Shown one piece after another: positions 1-7,390 of a DNA stretch of 35,733 nucleotides. Made by a program: the position numbers and the translations under genes. How positions within the stretch are numbered: position 1 is the first letter of the stretch; every line of letters begins with the position of its first letter. This DNA is from Micavibrio_A sp964423095 (GTDB lineage: Bacteria > Pseudomonadota > Alphaproteobacteria > Micavibrionales > Micavibrionaceae): assembly GCA_964423095.1 (NCBI GenBank), contig CAYRDI010000018.1, positions 1 through 35,733 on the forward strand, given 5' to 3'. A model generated the notes under the pieces. It did no database searches. It worked only from the letters and a program-made list of their open reading frames with translations, and was not told where the DNA came from.

Positions 1-1
1 G

Positions 2-172
2 CGCGGGGTTGACCCCCATTCGTTGAAATATGCGCCCAGCTTGCAACGGCAAATCCAGATGAACGCCGTTCCCAAAATTCAGGGCGCGCCGCAAATGGCG
101 GGGCCGGGCGGAGCCCGAACGACCGAAGCCAAACCGCGTGCGCCGCGTGAAGACGACGAAAAGAAATCTTAA
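2..172 (+). CDS. C-terminal fragment of an unidentified protein
   Basis: An open frame enters from the left edge and stops at TAA 170-172, giving the last 56 residues of a protein. It starts around RGVDPHSLKYAPSLQ and ends in a low-complexity Ala/Pro/Gly tail followed by a charged RAPREDDEKKS end. Such tails are common in alphaproteobacterial proteins and are not diagnostic. It converges on mltG, leaving only 6 bases between the stop codons. I do not recognise the family from this fragment. The upstream sequence would decide it. Confidence 0.5.
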   Translation, partial: RGVDPHSLKYAPSLQRQIQMNAVPKIQGAPQMAGPGGARTTEAKPRAPREDDEKKS

Positions 173-178
173 AACCTG

Positions 179-1174
179 TTATTGGCTTTTACGGATTTTG
201 CGCCAGCGCGCAACATTCGAATTGTGTTCGGCAAGCGTTTTTGAAAAGACATGCCCGCCCGAGCCATCTGCCACGAAATAGAGATAGTCGTTCACCTCCG
301 GTTGCAGCACGGCCGCGATAGAGGCACGGCCAGGATTGGCGATCGGCGATGGCGGCAAGCCCACATTCAGGTAGGTGTTATAGGGGGAGTCTTGCGATAA
401 ATCCTTCGTCAGCAAACGCCGTCCGATCGGCCCCTGCCCTTCGGTCTGGACTTCCCCTTTTGTCATCGCATAGATCACGGTGGGATCGCTTTGCAGGGGC
501 ATTCCTTTTTTCAGGCGGTTGATAAAGACCCCCGCAATGCGCGGACGTTCGGATGCCACACCTGTTTCCTTTTCCACGATGGAGGCAAGGGTCATCGCTT
601 CTTCCTTCGTTGAAAACGGCAGATCGTCCGCACGGGTGGGCCAGAGTTCCTCCACCGCCCTATCCATCGCCTTTGTCATGTCGGCAATGATGGCGGCACG
701 GGCTTGATCCTTGATGTAATGATAGGTTTCGGGAAGCAACGTGCCATCCGCCGGAACATCCGCAATATCGCCCGACAGATCGGTAAGGTTTTTCAATGTT
801 TGTACCATTTGCCACGAGGTCTGCCCTTCCGGGAATGTCACCTTCCGGTCATAGACTTTCCCAGCGCGCAGCATTTCCAGCGCATCGTTCATGGATATTT
901 GCGAAGGAAATTCATATTCCCCCGCCTTCAAGGGCCGCGTATCGCCATCAAGATGGCTTTTGAGTTTGAAGACAAGCGGCGAGGCAATGACGGATTCGGC
1001 CTTTAATGTTTGCGCAATCGCCGAAACACCCTTGCCCCGTTCGATCAAAACGATTTTGGTTTCGGACAGCGGCCCCGATGCCGCCGCCGATTGCAAGGCG
1101 TAATACAATCCGCCCGCCGCGAGCATGGCCACGAGCAGAATCAGCGATAACAGTGCGAGAAGAATTTTTTTCAA
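179..1174 (-). CDS. mltG: Endolytic peptidoglycan transglycosylase MltG (YceG-like)
   Basis: MltG cleaves nascent glycan strands in the inner-membrane/periplasm space and helps set glycan length. The protein has 331 residues, close to the family norm. Residues 1-27 form a signal anchor. The YceG core carries LLPETYHY (146-153), ASIVEKETG (197-205) and SDPTVIYAMT (229-238). By alignment with E. coli MltG (catalytic Glu218), the catalytic residue should be Glu201 of the VEKET motif. The start is a TTG at 1174-1172, chosen because a GAAGG ribosome site lies about 8 bases upstream and the anchor begins MKKILLALL. It follows fabF by 76 bases on the same strand, the usual alphaproteobacterial order. 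No terminator is visible between them, so they are probably co-transcribed. Confidence 0.95.
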   Translation of the reverse strand: MKKILLALLSLILLVAMLAAGGLYYALQSAAASGPLSETKIVLIERGKGVSAIAQTLKAESVIASPLVFKLKSHLDGDTRPLKAGEYEFPSQISMNDALEMLRAGKVYDRKVTFPEGQTSWQMVQTLKNLTDLSGDIADVPADGTLLPETYHYIKDQARAAIIADMTKAMDRAVEELWPTRADDLPFSTKEEAMTLASIVEKETGVASERPRIAGVFINRLKKGMPLQSDPTVIYAMTKGEVQTEGQGPIGRRLLTKDLSQDSPYNTYLNVGLPPSPIANPGRASIAAVLQPEVNDYLYFVADGSGGHVFSKTLAEHNSNVARWRKIRKSQ

Positions 1175-1250
1175 AAGAAAGCCTTCGTTGTTTTGTCCGA
1201 TGATACGGGAGGCCCGCAGACAAGCAAACGTCTTTTTACGCCAAAAAGTT

Positions 1251-2522
1251 TCAGACTTTTTTCATCACCACAGAGGCGTTCGTCCCGCCGAAACCAAACG
1301 AATTGGAAAGCGCGATGGAAATCTTCTTTTCCTTCGCCTTTTTCGGCACGAGATCAATGCCCTGACACGGTTCGGAAACATTGTCCAGATTGAGCGTCGG
1401 CGGCAGGAGGCCGGTTTCCAGCGCTTTCACCGAATAGATCGCCTCCACGGCACCGGCAGCGCCCAGCAAGTGGCCGATGGCGGATTTTGTGGATGACATG
1501 GAAAGCGTATCCAGCGCATTACCGAACAGGCGTTTGACGGCCGTACATTCGATCCCGTCACCCACGGGCGTCGAGGTGCCGTGTGCGTTGATATAGCCGA
1601 CATCTTCTGGGTTTATATTGGCCGAAGATAACGCCGCCTTCATCGCGCGGAAACCACCATCGCCGTTTTCGGCGGGGGCGGTGATGTGATACGCATCGCC
1701 CGACATGCCATACCCGATCACTTCGGCATAGATTTTCGCCCCGCGTTTTTTGGCGTGTTCGTATTCTTCCAGAACGACCACACCCGCGCCTTCGGCAATC
1801 ACGAATCCGTCACGCCCTTCATCGAACGGACGGGACGCCGCCGTGGGATTGTCGTTATAGGAGGTGGAAAGCGCGCGCGCGGCAGCAAACCCACCAACAC
1901 CCAGCGGCGTCACGGCAGCTTCGGCCCCGCCCGCCACCATGACATCCGCATCGCCCAGCGCGATAATACGCGCGGAATCACCAATGGCGTGCGTGCCGGT
2001 GGCGCAGGCCGTGACCACCGAATGGTTGGGCCCTTTAAAACCGTATTTGATGGAAACATGGCCGGAAGCAAGGTTGATCAGCATCGCCGGAATGCAGAAC
2101 GGCGATAGACGACGAGCCCCGCGTTCTTTCAACGTAATCGCGGATTCATACATGGTGCCAAGACCGCCGATACCAGAACCGATCAAAACGCCCGTGCGTT
2201 CTTTTTCTTCATCGCTTTCGGGTTTCCAGCCGGAATCTTCGATGGCTTCGGTCGCCGCCGCAATGCCGTAGCAAATAAATTGATCGATTTTCTTTTGTTC
2301 CTTGACCGGAACGAAGAGATTGACGTTGAAAGACCCGTCGGCGGGGTTTTCATCCGTTGTTTTCGGAACGATCCCGGCAACATGCGAAGCCATATCGGTT
2401 AAATCGAATTCATCGATTTTGCGAAGGCCGCTTTTGCCAGCCGTGATGGAATCCCAGTTGCGTTTCACGCCCACACCCAGCGGGGTTACCATGCCCATAC
2501 CTGTCACAACAACGCGTCTCAT
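1251..2522 (-). CDS. fabF: Beta-ketoacyl-ACP synthase II (FabF)
   Basis: FabF condenses malonyl-ACP with acyl-ACP in the elongation cycle of type II fatty acid synthesis in the cytosol. The 423-residue protein is a full-length thiolase-fold enzyme. The nucleophile is Cys173 in VTACATGTHA. The two histidines are His314 (NAHGTSTPVGD) and His351 (GHLLGAAGAVEA), with the conserved Lys346 just before. The C-terminal NSFGFGGTNAS glycine loop is intact. ATG at 2522 is preceded by an AAAGAGG ribosome site. It lies 93 bases downstream of acpP, and a terminator-like hairpin occupies that gap, so its level may be set below that of ACP. Assignment to FabF rather than FabB rests on length and on the acpP-fabF-mltG order. 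Confidence 0.97.
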   Translation of the reverse strand: MRRVVVTGMGMVTPLGVGVKRNWDSITAGKSGLRKIDEFDLTDMASHVAGIVPKTTDENPADGSFNVNLFVPVKEQKKIDQFICYGIAAATEAIEDSGWKPESDEEKERTGVLIGSGIGGLGTMYESAITLKERGARRLSPFCIPAMLINLASGHVSIKYGFKGPNHSVVTACATGTHAIGDSARIIALGDADVMVAGGAEAAVTPLGVGGFAAARALSTSYNDNPTAASRPFDEGRDGFVIAEGAGVVVLEEYEHAKKRGAKIYAEVIGYGMSGDAYHITAPAENGDGGFRAMKAALSSANINPEDVGYINAHGTSTPVGDGIECTAVKRLFGNALDTLSMSSTKSAIGHLLGAAGAVEAIYSVKALETGLLPPTLNLDNVSEPCQGIDLVPKKAKEKKISIALSNSFGFGGTNASVVMKKV

Positions 2523-2547
2523 GCGATTTATACCTCTTTTAGATCAA

Positions 2548-2589
2548 TAAAAACGGCGGCCTCACTATACCAAGTGTCACGGCCGCCGT
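2548..2589 (-). terminator. Terminator-like hairpin between acpP and fabF
   Basis: A perfect 9-bp inverted repeat (ACGGCGGCC at 2553-2561, GGCCGCCGT at 2581-2589) closes a 19-base loop that itself holds a short CACT/AGTG stem. On the minus strand it is followed directly by TTTTTATT, which is intrinsic terminator architecture. The fabF ribosome site follows within about 30 bases. It probably acts as a partial terminator after acpP, so that abundant ACP mRNA is made and only a fraction reads on into fabF. Confidence 0.7.
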
Positions 2590-2615
2590 CATGAAATTAT
2601 CGTATATCGGGAGTG

Positions 2616-2855
2616 TTACTCGCCGGAATTTGCCTTGATGAAGTTCACGGCATCGCCAACGGTCTGAATTTTTTCCGCGGCATCATCCGGAATTTCAACC
2701 TTGAATTCTTCTTCGAACGCCATCACGAGTTCAACGGTGTCCAGGGAATCTGCGCCCAGATCATCAATAAAGCTGGAACCTTCTGTTACTTTCGCGGCAT
2801 CGACACCGAGGTGTTCGACAACAATTTTCTTTACGCGGTCTGCAATATCGCTCAT
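2616..2855 (-). CDS. acpP: Acyl carrier protein
   Basis: This small acidic protein carries growing acyl chains on a 4'-phosphopantetheine arm. It has 79 residues, the normal ACP length. The prosthetic-group site is Ser37 in DDLGADSLDTVELVMAFEE (residues 31-49), and the four-helix pattern is complete. ATG at 2855 has an AAGGTAAGGG ribosome site. It sits between a HAD phosphatase gene upstream and fabF downstream, all on the minus strand. A candidate promoter in the 121-base upstream gap and the terminator-like hairpin downstream suggest it has its own high-level transcript as well as any read-through from fabD/fabG. Confidence 0.98.
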   Translation of the reverse strand: MSDIADRVKKIVVEHLGVDAAKVTEGSSFIDDLGADSLDTVELVMAFEEEFKVEIPDDAAEKIQTVGDAVNFIKANSGE

Positions 2856-2902
2856 GGCGAACCCTTACCTTTTCTTTATCTAAAGTTAAAAACCGTTGGG
2901 GA

Positions 2903-2930
2903 CTTTACCAATCGGACGAGCCTTTGCAAG
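2903..2930 (-). promoter_or_regulatory. Candidate acpP promoter
   Basis: On the minus strand TTGCAA (2930-2925) and TAAAGT (2908-2903) are 16 bases apart, each with 4 of 6 matches to the sigma-70 consensus. Transcription would start about 40 bases before the acpP ATG. The match is modest, and the call leans on the known need for strong independent acpP expression. Confidence 0.3.
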
Positions 2931-2976
2931 CCCTTTCCTTTCGCATAGCACCACGAATATTATTTTTCCAGCATAT

Positions 2977-3648
2977 TCAAGGAATTAGGCGTTCCTGCAT
3001 GTGGATAAGACGGGAAAAAACAGCGTTTGCGCCGGCATCGGCGAGCGTTTTTTCATGCTTTTGCGGATCATGCGAAGAACCCGTAAAACCCCACACAGTC
3101 ATCCCCGCCGCGGCACCGGCACGCACGCCGGCGGCAGAATCTTCGATCACCAAACAGCGGGCGGGATCGGCCCCCATCTGCGCCGCCGCGAACAAGAACA
3201 GATCGGGATAGGGTTTGGGGTTTTTGACCTGAATTTTCGTGAACACATGGTCTTCGTGAAAATACGGCATCAAGCCGGTCAGTTCGAGCGAGGCGATGAC
3301 GTTGCTGCGTTCCCCGTTTGAGGCCACGCAGGTTTTGTATTTGTCTTTGACGGCCGCAACTAAGTCATCCGCGCCAGTAATGGGTTTCAGATTTGTTTTT
3401 TGCAGTTCGGCAACACGGGCAACATAGCGCGTGACGATATCGGCGGGCGGGGTTCGGCCCGTTTCCATTTGCACCGAAAGCATGGTGTTCGATACCGTTG
3501 TGCCGACCCAGTGTTTAAAGGCATGATCCAGCGTGTAACCGGTGAATCCAGATTCAGCCAGCACATCGATCAACGCCTGATTGTTCACCAGTTCGGAATC
3601 GGTCAACGTGCCGTCACAATCGAAAATGATGAGGTCGAAATCATCCAT
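2977..3648 (-). CDS. HAD-superfamily phosphatase (phosphoglycolate phosphatase/phosphoglucomutase-like)
   Basis: This is a subfamily IA haloacid-dehalogenase hydrolase of 223 residues. Motif I is FDCDGTLTD with nucleophile Asp10 and acid/base Asp12. Motif II is Ser110 (VASNGE), motif III is Lys145 (KNPKPYPD) and motif IV is the Glu169-Asp170 pair (VIEDSAAG). An alpha-helical cap lies between motifs I and II. The frame is open up to an ATG at 3684, but ATG 3648 follows an AGAAGG ribosome site and begins directly at the Rossmann strand, so I prefer 3648. The substrate cannot be read from sequence; sugar phosphates and phosphoglycolate are typical. It lies between fabG and acpP, an unusual place, together with the next gene. 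Confidence 0.85.
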   Translation of the reverse strand: MDDFDLIIFDCDGTLTDSELVNNQALIDVLAESGFTGYTLDHAFKHWVGTTVSNTMLSVQMETGRTPPADIVTRYVARVAELQKTNLKPITGADDLVAAVKDKYKTCVASNGERSNVIASLELTGLMPYFHEDHVFTKIQVKNPKPYPDLFLFAAAQMGADPARCLVIEDSAAGVRAGAAAGMTVWGFTGSSHDPQKHEKTLADAGANAVFSRLIHMQERLIP

Positions 3649-3696
3649 GCGCCCTTCTTTGAACGAAGGACGCATGGAAAGCAAGAGGATTGTATT

Positions 3697-4035
3697 TTAA
3701 ATGGAAGGCCCTTCTTGCGCTTTCGCACTTACAAGCAATGAGGAGGATATGCCATTTTCTTCTGCTACACGGCGGATCGCGTCTCCCACGAATTTCTGAT
3801 CTGGCTTATCTTGGATCACGCCATCAGACACTTGTGTTGTCCAACCCTGCGCCATCATATCCACCTGCCTTAGAAGAGACAGCGTATCTTCCCGACCTTC
3901 AAAATTATAACCCATCGCTATTGCAAGACGGCCATGCGCCGCCAAGGCTTTATGTTCTTTTTGAAGTGCCGTTGCTTCTTTATCAAAATGGTCGGCAAGC
4001 GAGAGGCGTTCCGGGGGATTCAATCGTATAGGCAT
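3697..4035 (-). CDS. Hypothetical protein inside the fab cluster
   Basis: This 112-residue soluble protein has no signal peptide or membrane segment. I do not recognise the family. The N-terminal half is helical and charged (DHFDKEATALQKEHKALAAHGRLAIAMG is a plausible amphipathic helix split around residues 16-42), and the C-terminal half has alternating charged and hydrophobic residues. The ribosome site is weak (AGAAAG about 10 bases upstream). It is on the same strand as fabG upstream (52-base gap) and the HAD gene downstream (48-base gap), so it is probably in their transcript. Its base composition looks somewhat lower in GC than the fab genes. The opposite-strand frame over the same region has no ribosome site and looks like a shadow. 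Confidence 0.55.
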   Translation of the reverse strand: MPIRLNPPERLSLADHFDKEATALQKEHKALAAHGRLAIAMGYNFEGREDTLSLLRQVDMMAQGWTTQVSDGVIQDKPDQKFVGDAIRRVAEENGISSSLLVSAKAQEGPSI

Positions 4036-4087
4036 TGTAAAAACTTTCTGGTTCGGGGTTACACATAGATACTTTTTAAAGGGCTTC

Positions 4088-4825
4088 TTAAATCATCGCC
4101 ATGCCGCCATTGACGTGGATGGTAGAACCGGTGACATAGCCCGCTTCATCGGACGCAAGGTACGCAACCGCCGCCGCGATGTCTTCGCTTGATCCCATTT
4201 TCCCCGCCGGAATGGTCGCGTTGATTTTGGCTTTTTGATCGTCGGTCAACACTTCGGTCATTGCGGTTGCAATAAAGCCCGGTGCCACGCAATTCACCGT
4301 AATGTTGCGGGACGCGATTTCGGCGGCCATGGCCTTGGACCAGCCGATCATGCCGGCCTTACTTGCCACATAGTTGCATTGACCGGGGTTGCCAGTAACA
4401 CCAACGACGCTTGCGATATTGATAATGCGGCCGAAGCGGCGTTTCATCATCCCGCGCTGGCAGGCTTGCGCGAGTTTGAATGTTGCCGTCATGTTGACAT
4501 CGATCACCTGTTGCCAGTCCTCATCCTTCATGCGCATGGAAAGACCATCACGCGTCAGGCCCGCATTGTTCACCAGAATATCCACCTGTCCCATTTTTTC
4601 TTCGGCAGATTTGATCAAGTTATCAACGCCCTCACCCGAAGACAGATCAGCCGGAAGAACAAACACGCGGTCTTTCAATTCAGCGGCAAGCTCGTTGAGT
4701 TTGGCTTCGTTCCGGCCCGATATGCCGACGGTCGCCCCTTGTGCGTGCACGGCTTTCGCAATCGCGCCGCCGATGCCGCCCGTCGCGCCCGTGACCAGTG
4801 CCGTTTTTCCTTTCAATGAGAACAT
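4088..4825 (-). CDS. fabG: 3-oxoacyl-ACP reductase FabG
   Basis: FabG is the NADPH-dependent short-chain reductase that reduces beta-ketoacyl-ACP in each elongation round. The protein has 245 residues, typical for FabG. The cofactor loop is GATGGIGG (13-20), NNAG lies at 86-89, and the catalytic set Asn111, Ser139, Tyr152 and Lys156 is complete (YVASK). The C-terminal AYLASDEAGYVTGSTIHVNGG signature is intact. An AAGGA ribosome site precedes the ATG at 4825. It begins 12 bases after the fabD stop, so the two are translated from one message. The next genes downstream are two non-fab genes rather than acpP. Confidence 0.96.
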   Translation of the reverse strand: MFSLKGKTALVTGATGGIGGAIAKAVHAQGATVGISGRNEAKLNELAAELKDRVFVLPADLSSGEGVDNLIKSAEEKMGQVDILVNNAGLTRDGLSMRMKDEDWQQVIDVNMTATFKLAQACQRGMMKRRFGRIINIASVVGVTGNPGQCNYVASKAGMIGWSKAMAAEIASRNITVNCVAPGFIATAMTEVLTDDQKAKINATIPAGKMGSSEDIAAAVAYLASDEAGYVTGSTIHVNGGMAMI

Positions 4826-4837
4826 CTGAATTCCTTA

Positions 4838-5797
4838 CTATGCTTGTAATTTTGTGATGAGTGCTTCGATTCCTTCGGGCGTGCCAACGCTATCGCAGGC
4901 AATCTCTTTATCAATGCGTTTGACGAGGCCGGAGAGAACTTTTCCTGCGCCGAGTTCAACCATTTCGGTGACGCCCTGTTCTTTCATCCATTGTACGGAT
5001 TCACGCCAGCGCACCATGCCCGTGATTTGATCCACCAATAAACGCCGAATGTCGGCAGGTTCGGTCACACCCTTGGCCGTGACATTGGAGACAACGGGGA
5101 CAAAGGGCGGGCGGATGTTGGTATCGGCGAGCGCATAGGCCATTTCCTGCGCCGCAGGGGCCATCAACGAACAGTGGAACGGCGCGGAGACAGGCAGCAT
5201 CACGGCTTTCTTCGCGCCGGCCTGCGTTGCATAATCCACGGCGAGTTGCACCGCCGCCGCATGGCCGGAGACAACCACCTGTCCCAGCGAATTGTCATTC
5301 GCGGCCTGACAGACGATTTCCTTATTCCCGTTCGACGTGGCTTTTTTCGTGACCTCCATCACATCGGGAAGATCGAGGCCCAGAATGGCCGCCATCGCGC
5401 CAACGCCAACGGGCACCGCCTTTTGCATCGCCTTGCCGCGCTTTTTCAAAAGTTTTGCCGTGGTCGCCAGTTCCAGCGCACCCGCGCAGGTCAGTGCCGA
5501 ATATTCGCCCAGCGAATGACCCGCCATAAAAGAACAGACATTTTCGAATTTGATCCCGCCCTGTTTGCGCAAAATTTTTGCCACCGCCAGCGACATGGCC
5601 ATCAGAGCAGGTTGGGTATTTTCGGTAAGGTTGAGATCTGTATCCGACCCCTCGAACATGATTGTGGATAACTTTTGCGATAACGCGTCATCGACTTCCT
5701 GAAAAACCTCCCGTGCCTCCACAAACGATTCTGCCAGATCTTTTCCCATACCGACGAATTGCGATCCCTGTCCGGGAAAAATAAAAGCGCGGCTCAT
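4838..5797 (-). CDS. fabD: Malonyl-CoA:ACP transacylase FabD
   Basis: FabD loads malonyl units from CoA onto ACP. The protein has 319 residues and begins FIFPGQGSQFVGMG, the family's N-terminal signature. The nucleophile is Ser95 in AGHSLGEYSAL and the catalytic histidine is His208 in SAPFHCSLM; Gln13 of GQGSQ belongs to the oxyanion region. It is the first gene of the minus-strand fab block, and the 396-base gap upstream should hold its promoter. fabG follows after 12 bases. Confidence 0.97.
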   Translation of the reverse strand: MSRAFIFPGQGSQFVGMGKDLAESFVEAREVFQEVDDALSQKLSTIMFEGSDTDLNLTENTQPALMAMSLAVAKILRKQGGIKFENVCSFMAGHSLGEYSALTCAGALELATTAKLLKKRGKAMQKAVPVGVGAMAAILGLDLPDVMEVTKKATSNGNKEIVCQAANDNSLGQVVVSGHAAAVQLAVDYATQAGAKKAVMLPVSAPFHCSLMAPAAQEMAYALADTNIRPPFVPVVSNVTAKGVTEPADIRRLLVDQITGMVRWRESVQWMKEQGVTEMVELGAGKVLSGLVKRIDKEIACDSVGTPEGIEALITKLQA

Positions 5798-6193
5798 GAT
5801 TTCTCAAACCCTTATGTTTTGTTTTATGAAAGTAGCCAAACAATGCAAAGCCGTGACCCTTTCGTCAAGGCGCAATGACAGATCGGGATGGTATATAAAC
5901 AGCCTCTGATATTGCCCCGCGCAAAAGAAAATTCTGTCGGATTTGTCCTTTTTGATATATAAATACAATATCGATTCAGATTCGGGGTTTGGGGACAGAA
6001 AAGTTCCGGTGTCATGAAAAGGGCCATCGTTTGCCCTATTCCCGTCTGAAACGAACAACAAACTTCAAAACGAGGGATTCGAGGGTAGAAGAGATTATCT
6101 TTTAAAAAAGCGGGACAAACCCGCAGATACGGCAAGGGAAAGTAGAGGAACTCATCGGCGATTGTGCCAAACCCATAACAGTGAGGTAAAACC
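5798..6193. other. 396-base divergent intergenic region
   Basis: This gap separates fabD (minus) from the orphan gene at 6194 (plus). It is AT-rich around 5945-5975. The overlapping minus-strand frames in it have no ribosome sites and no recognisable protein character. A plus-strand TTGTCC followed after 17 bases by CAATAT near 5954-5982 could be a promoter for the 6194 gene. A perfect GCGGG/CCCGC hairpin at 6110-6124 is followed on the minus strand by six T residues, which resembles a small terminator facing fabD. I see no certain gene or RNA. Confidence 0.5.
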
Positions 6194-6499
6194 ATGAGCT
6201 CTATCGAAAACAAAAAAGTGATCCACCGGGTACTCGAAGAAACAAGATACGCCTATAAAATTGCCGAAGACGGCCATCTGATGGATGCCGATTATGCGGA
6301 GTTTGCCAGCAGCCATGCGCTGACCGAATTCCGCCGCGCTTTCGGTGACCCGGAACTCAGCTATGAACAGCTTTGCAAGATCCTGCGCTCTGCCCAAAAC
6401 AAGGCGGGCCGCCGGCAATGCAAGACCCCCTGGGCGATGTTTATGGCCAATTTCCTGGAACGCAACGGTAACCAGAACATCCATATCCGGCACAGCTAA
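6194..6499 (+). CDS. Hypothetical protein, 101 aa
   Basis: This is a small soluble protein with no signal peptide or membrane segment. I do not recognise it. The sequence is helix-forming throughout, with a mixed-charge N-terminus (residues 1-30), a central EFRRAFGDPELSYEQL stretch and a basic NKAGRRQCK segment with the only cysteine near residue 76. ATG at 6194 has a GAGG ribosome site 7-8 bases upstream, and a strong intrinsic terminator follows 46 bases after the stop, so this looks like a genuine single-gene unit. The minus-strand frame over it appears to be a shadow. No function can be inferred from the neighbours. Confidence 0.7.
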   Translation: MSSIENKKVIHRVLEETRYAYKIAEDGHLMDADYAEFASSHALTEFRRAFGDPELSYEQLCKILRSAQNKAGRRQCKTPWAMFMANFLERNGNQNIHIRHS

Positions 6500-6544
6500 A
6501 CACCGGATAGACACTTAACAACCTGATATAAAAAGAATTTCTTA

Positions 6545-6577
6545 CCCCCGCCCGGCAGGATACCGGCGGGGGTTTTT
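6545..6577 (+). terminator. Intrinsic terminator of the 6194 gene
   Basis: CCCCCGCC at 6545-6552 pairs with GGCGGGGG at 6565-6572 around a 12-base loop, followed by TTTTT. It sits immediately before the rpsF promoter region. Confidence 0.85.
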
Positions 6578-6581
6578 CCTG

Positions 6582-6611
6582 TTGCACTTTGGGGCCCATT
6601 CTGGGTATAAC
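6582..6611 (+). promoter_or_regulatory. Probable promoter of the rpsF-rpsR-rplI operon
   Basis: TTGCAC at 6582-6587 and TATAAC at 6606-6611 are separated by 18 bases. The -10 matches five of six consensus positions, the -35 three of six. The element lies between a terminator and rpsF, where a promoter is required, and leaves a leader of about 65 bases. S6 operons are often autoregulated through the leader, but I could not identify a specific S6:S18-binding structure here. Confidence 0.5.
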
Positions 6612-6681
6612 CCCCCCATACGAAACCTCGCCGGACCCATGGCATTGCTGGCCCGGCTCATATATCCGAGAGGAGAACATC

Positions 6682-7047
6682 ATGCCCATATACGAAACCG
6701 TGTTTATCGCACGGCAGGATCTTGGCGATGCGCAAGTAAAGGCGATCACCGAATCTTGCGAAAAGATTATCAAGGACGCAAAAGGCAAAGTTCTGAAGAC
6801 CGAAAGCTGGGGTCTTCGCACGCTCGCCTACAAAATCAACAAAAACAAAAAAGGACACTATGTCCTGATCGAATCCGATGTGGCCGCACCGGCCATGATC
6901 GAAATGGAACGTACGCTTCGCCTGAACGAAGAAATCGTGCGTTACATGTCCATCAGACTGGAAACCCCGTCCAAGGGCCCGTCGAAAATCATCGACAAGA
7001 ATTCGAACGATGATGACAACCGTTATGATTCCAAGGAGGCCGCATAA
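6682..7047 (+). CDS. rpsF: 30S ribosomal protein S6
   Basis: S6 binds the central domain of 16S rRNA together with S18. The protein has 121 residues. The N-terminus MPIYETVFIARQDLGDAQV and the segment VLKTESWGLRTLAYKINKNKKGHYVLIE (about 37-64) are classic S6. The frame is open further upstream, but ATG 6682 is preceded by AGGAGA at the right distance and begins exactly at the conserved fold. The C-terminal tail is charged, as in many alphaproteobacteria. Its TAA overlaps the rpsR ATG by one base (TAATG), so the two are translationally coupled. It is the first gene of rpsF-rpsR-rplI. Confidence 0.98.
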   Translation: MPIYETVFIARQDLGDAQVKAITESCEKIIKDAKGKVLKTESWGLRTLAYKINKNKKGHYVLIESDVAAPAMIEMERTLRLNEEIVRYMSIRLETPSKGPSKIIDKNSNDDDNRYDSKEAA

Positions 7048-7361
7048 TGTCCGACCGTCACGAACAACGCAGCGACCGTAACGATCGCAACGAAGGCCGC
7101 GAAGGCGGCGCACCCTCTGGCGGCAAGAAGGCTTTCTTCCGCCGCCGCAAGACCTGTCCGTTCACCGGCCCGAATGCGCCGACGATCGATTGGAAAGACG
7201 TCAACCTTCTGGGCCGTTTCGTTTCCGAGCGCGGCAAGATGATGCCTTCGCGTATCACCGCCGTTTCCCAGAAAAAACAGCGCAAACTGGCACAAGCCAT
7301 CAAGCGCGCGCGGTATATGGCCCTGATGCCCTATGTCCGCAATGAAACCGAGAGCCGCTAG
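7047..7361 (+). CDS. rpsR: 30S ribosomal protein S18
   Basis: S18 sits on the 30S platform as a heterodimer with S6. The protein has 104 residues. The conserved core runs from RRRKTCPFTG (about 33-42) through IDWKDVNLLGRFVSERGKMMPSRIT to the basic KKQRKLAQAIKRARYMALMPY helix. An extra hydrophilic N-terminal extension (residues 1-28, rich in Arg, Asp, Glu and Gly) makes it longer than the roughly 75-residue E. coli form; this is common in alphaproteobacteria. It starts within the rpsF stop and is followed by rplI after 29 bases. Confidence 0.98.
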   Translation: MSDRHEQRSDRNDRNEGREGGAPSGGKKAFFRRRKTCPFTGPNAPTIDWKDVNLLGRFVSERGKMMPSRITAVSQKKQRKLAQAIKRARYMALMPYVRNETESR

Positions 7362-7390
7362 GCCATCGGGAAAAAAGAAAGGATCAAACA

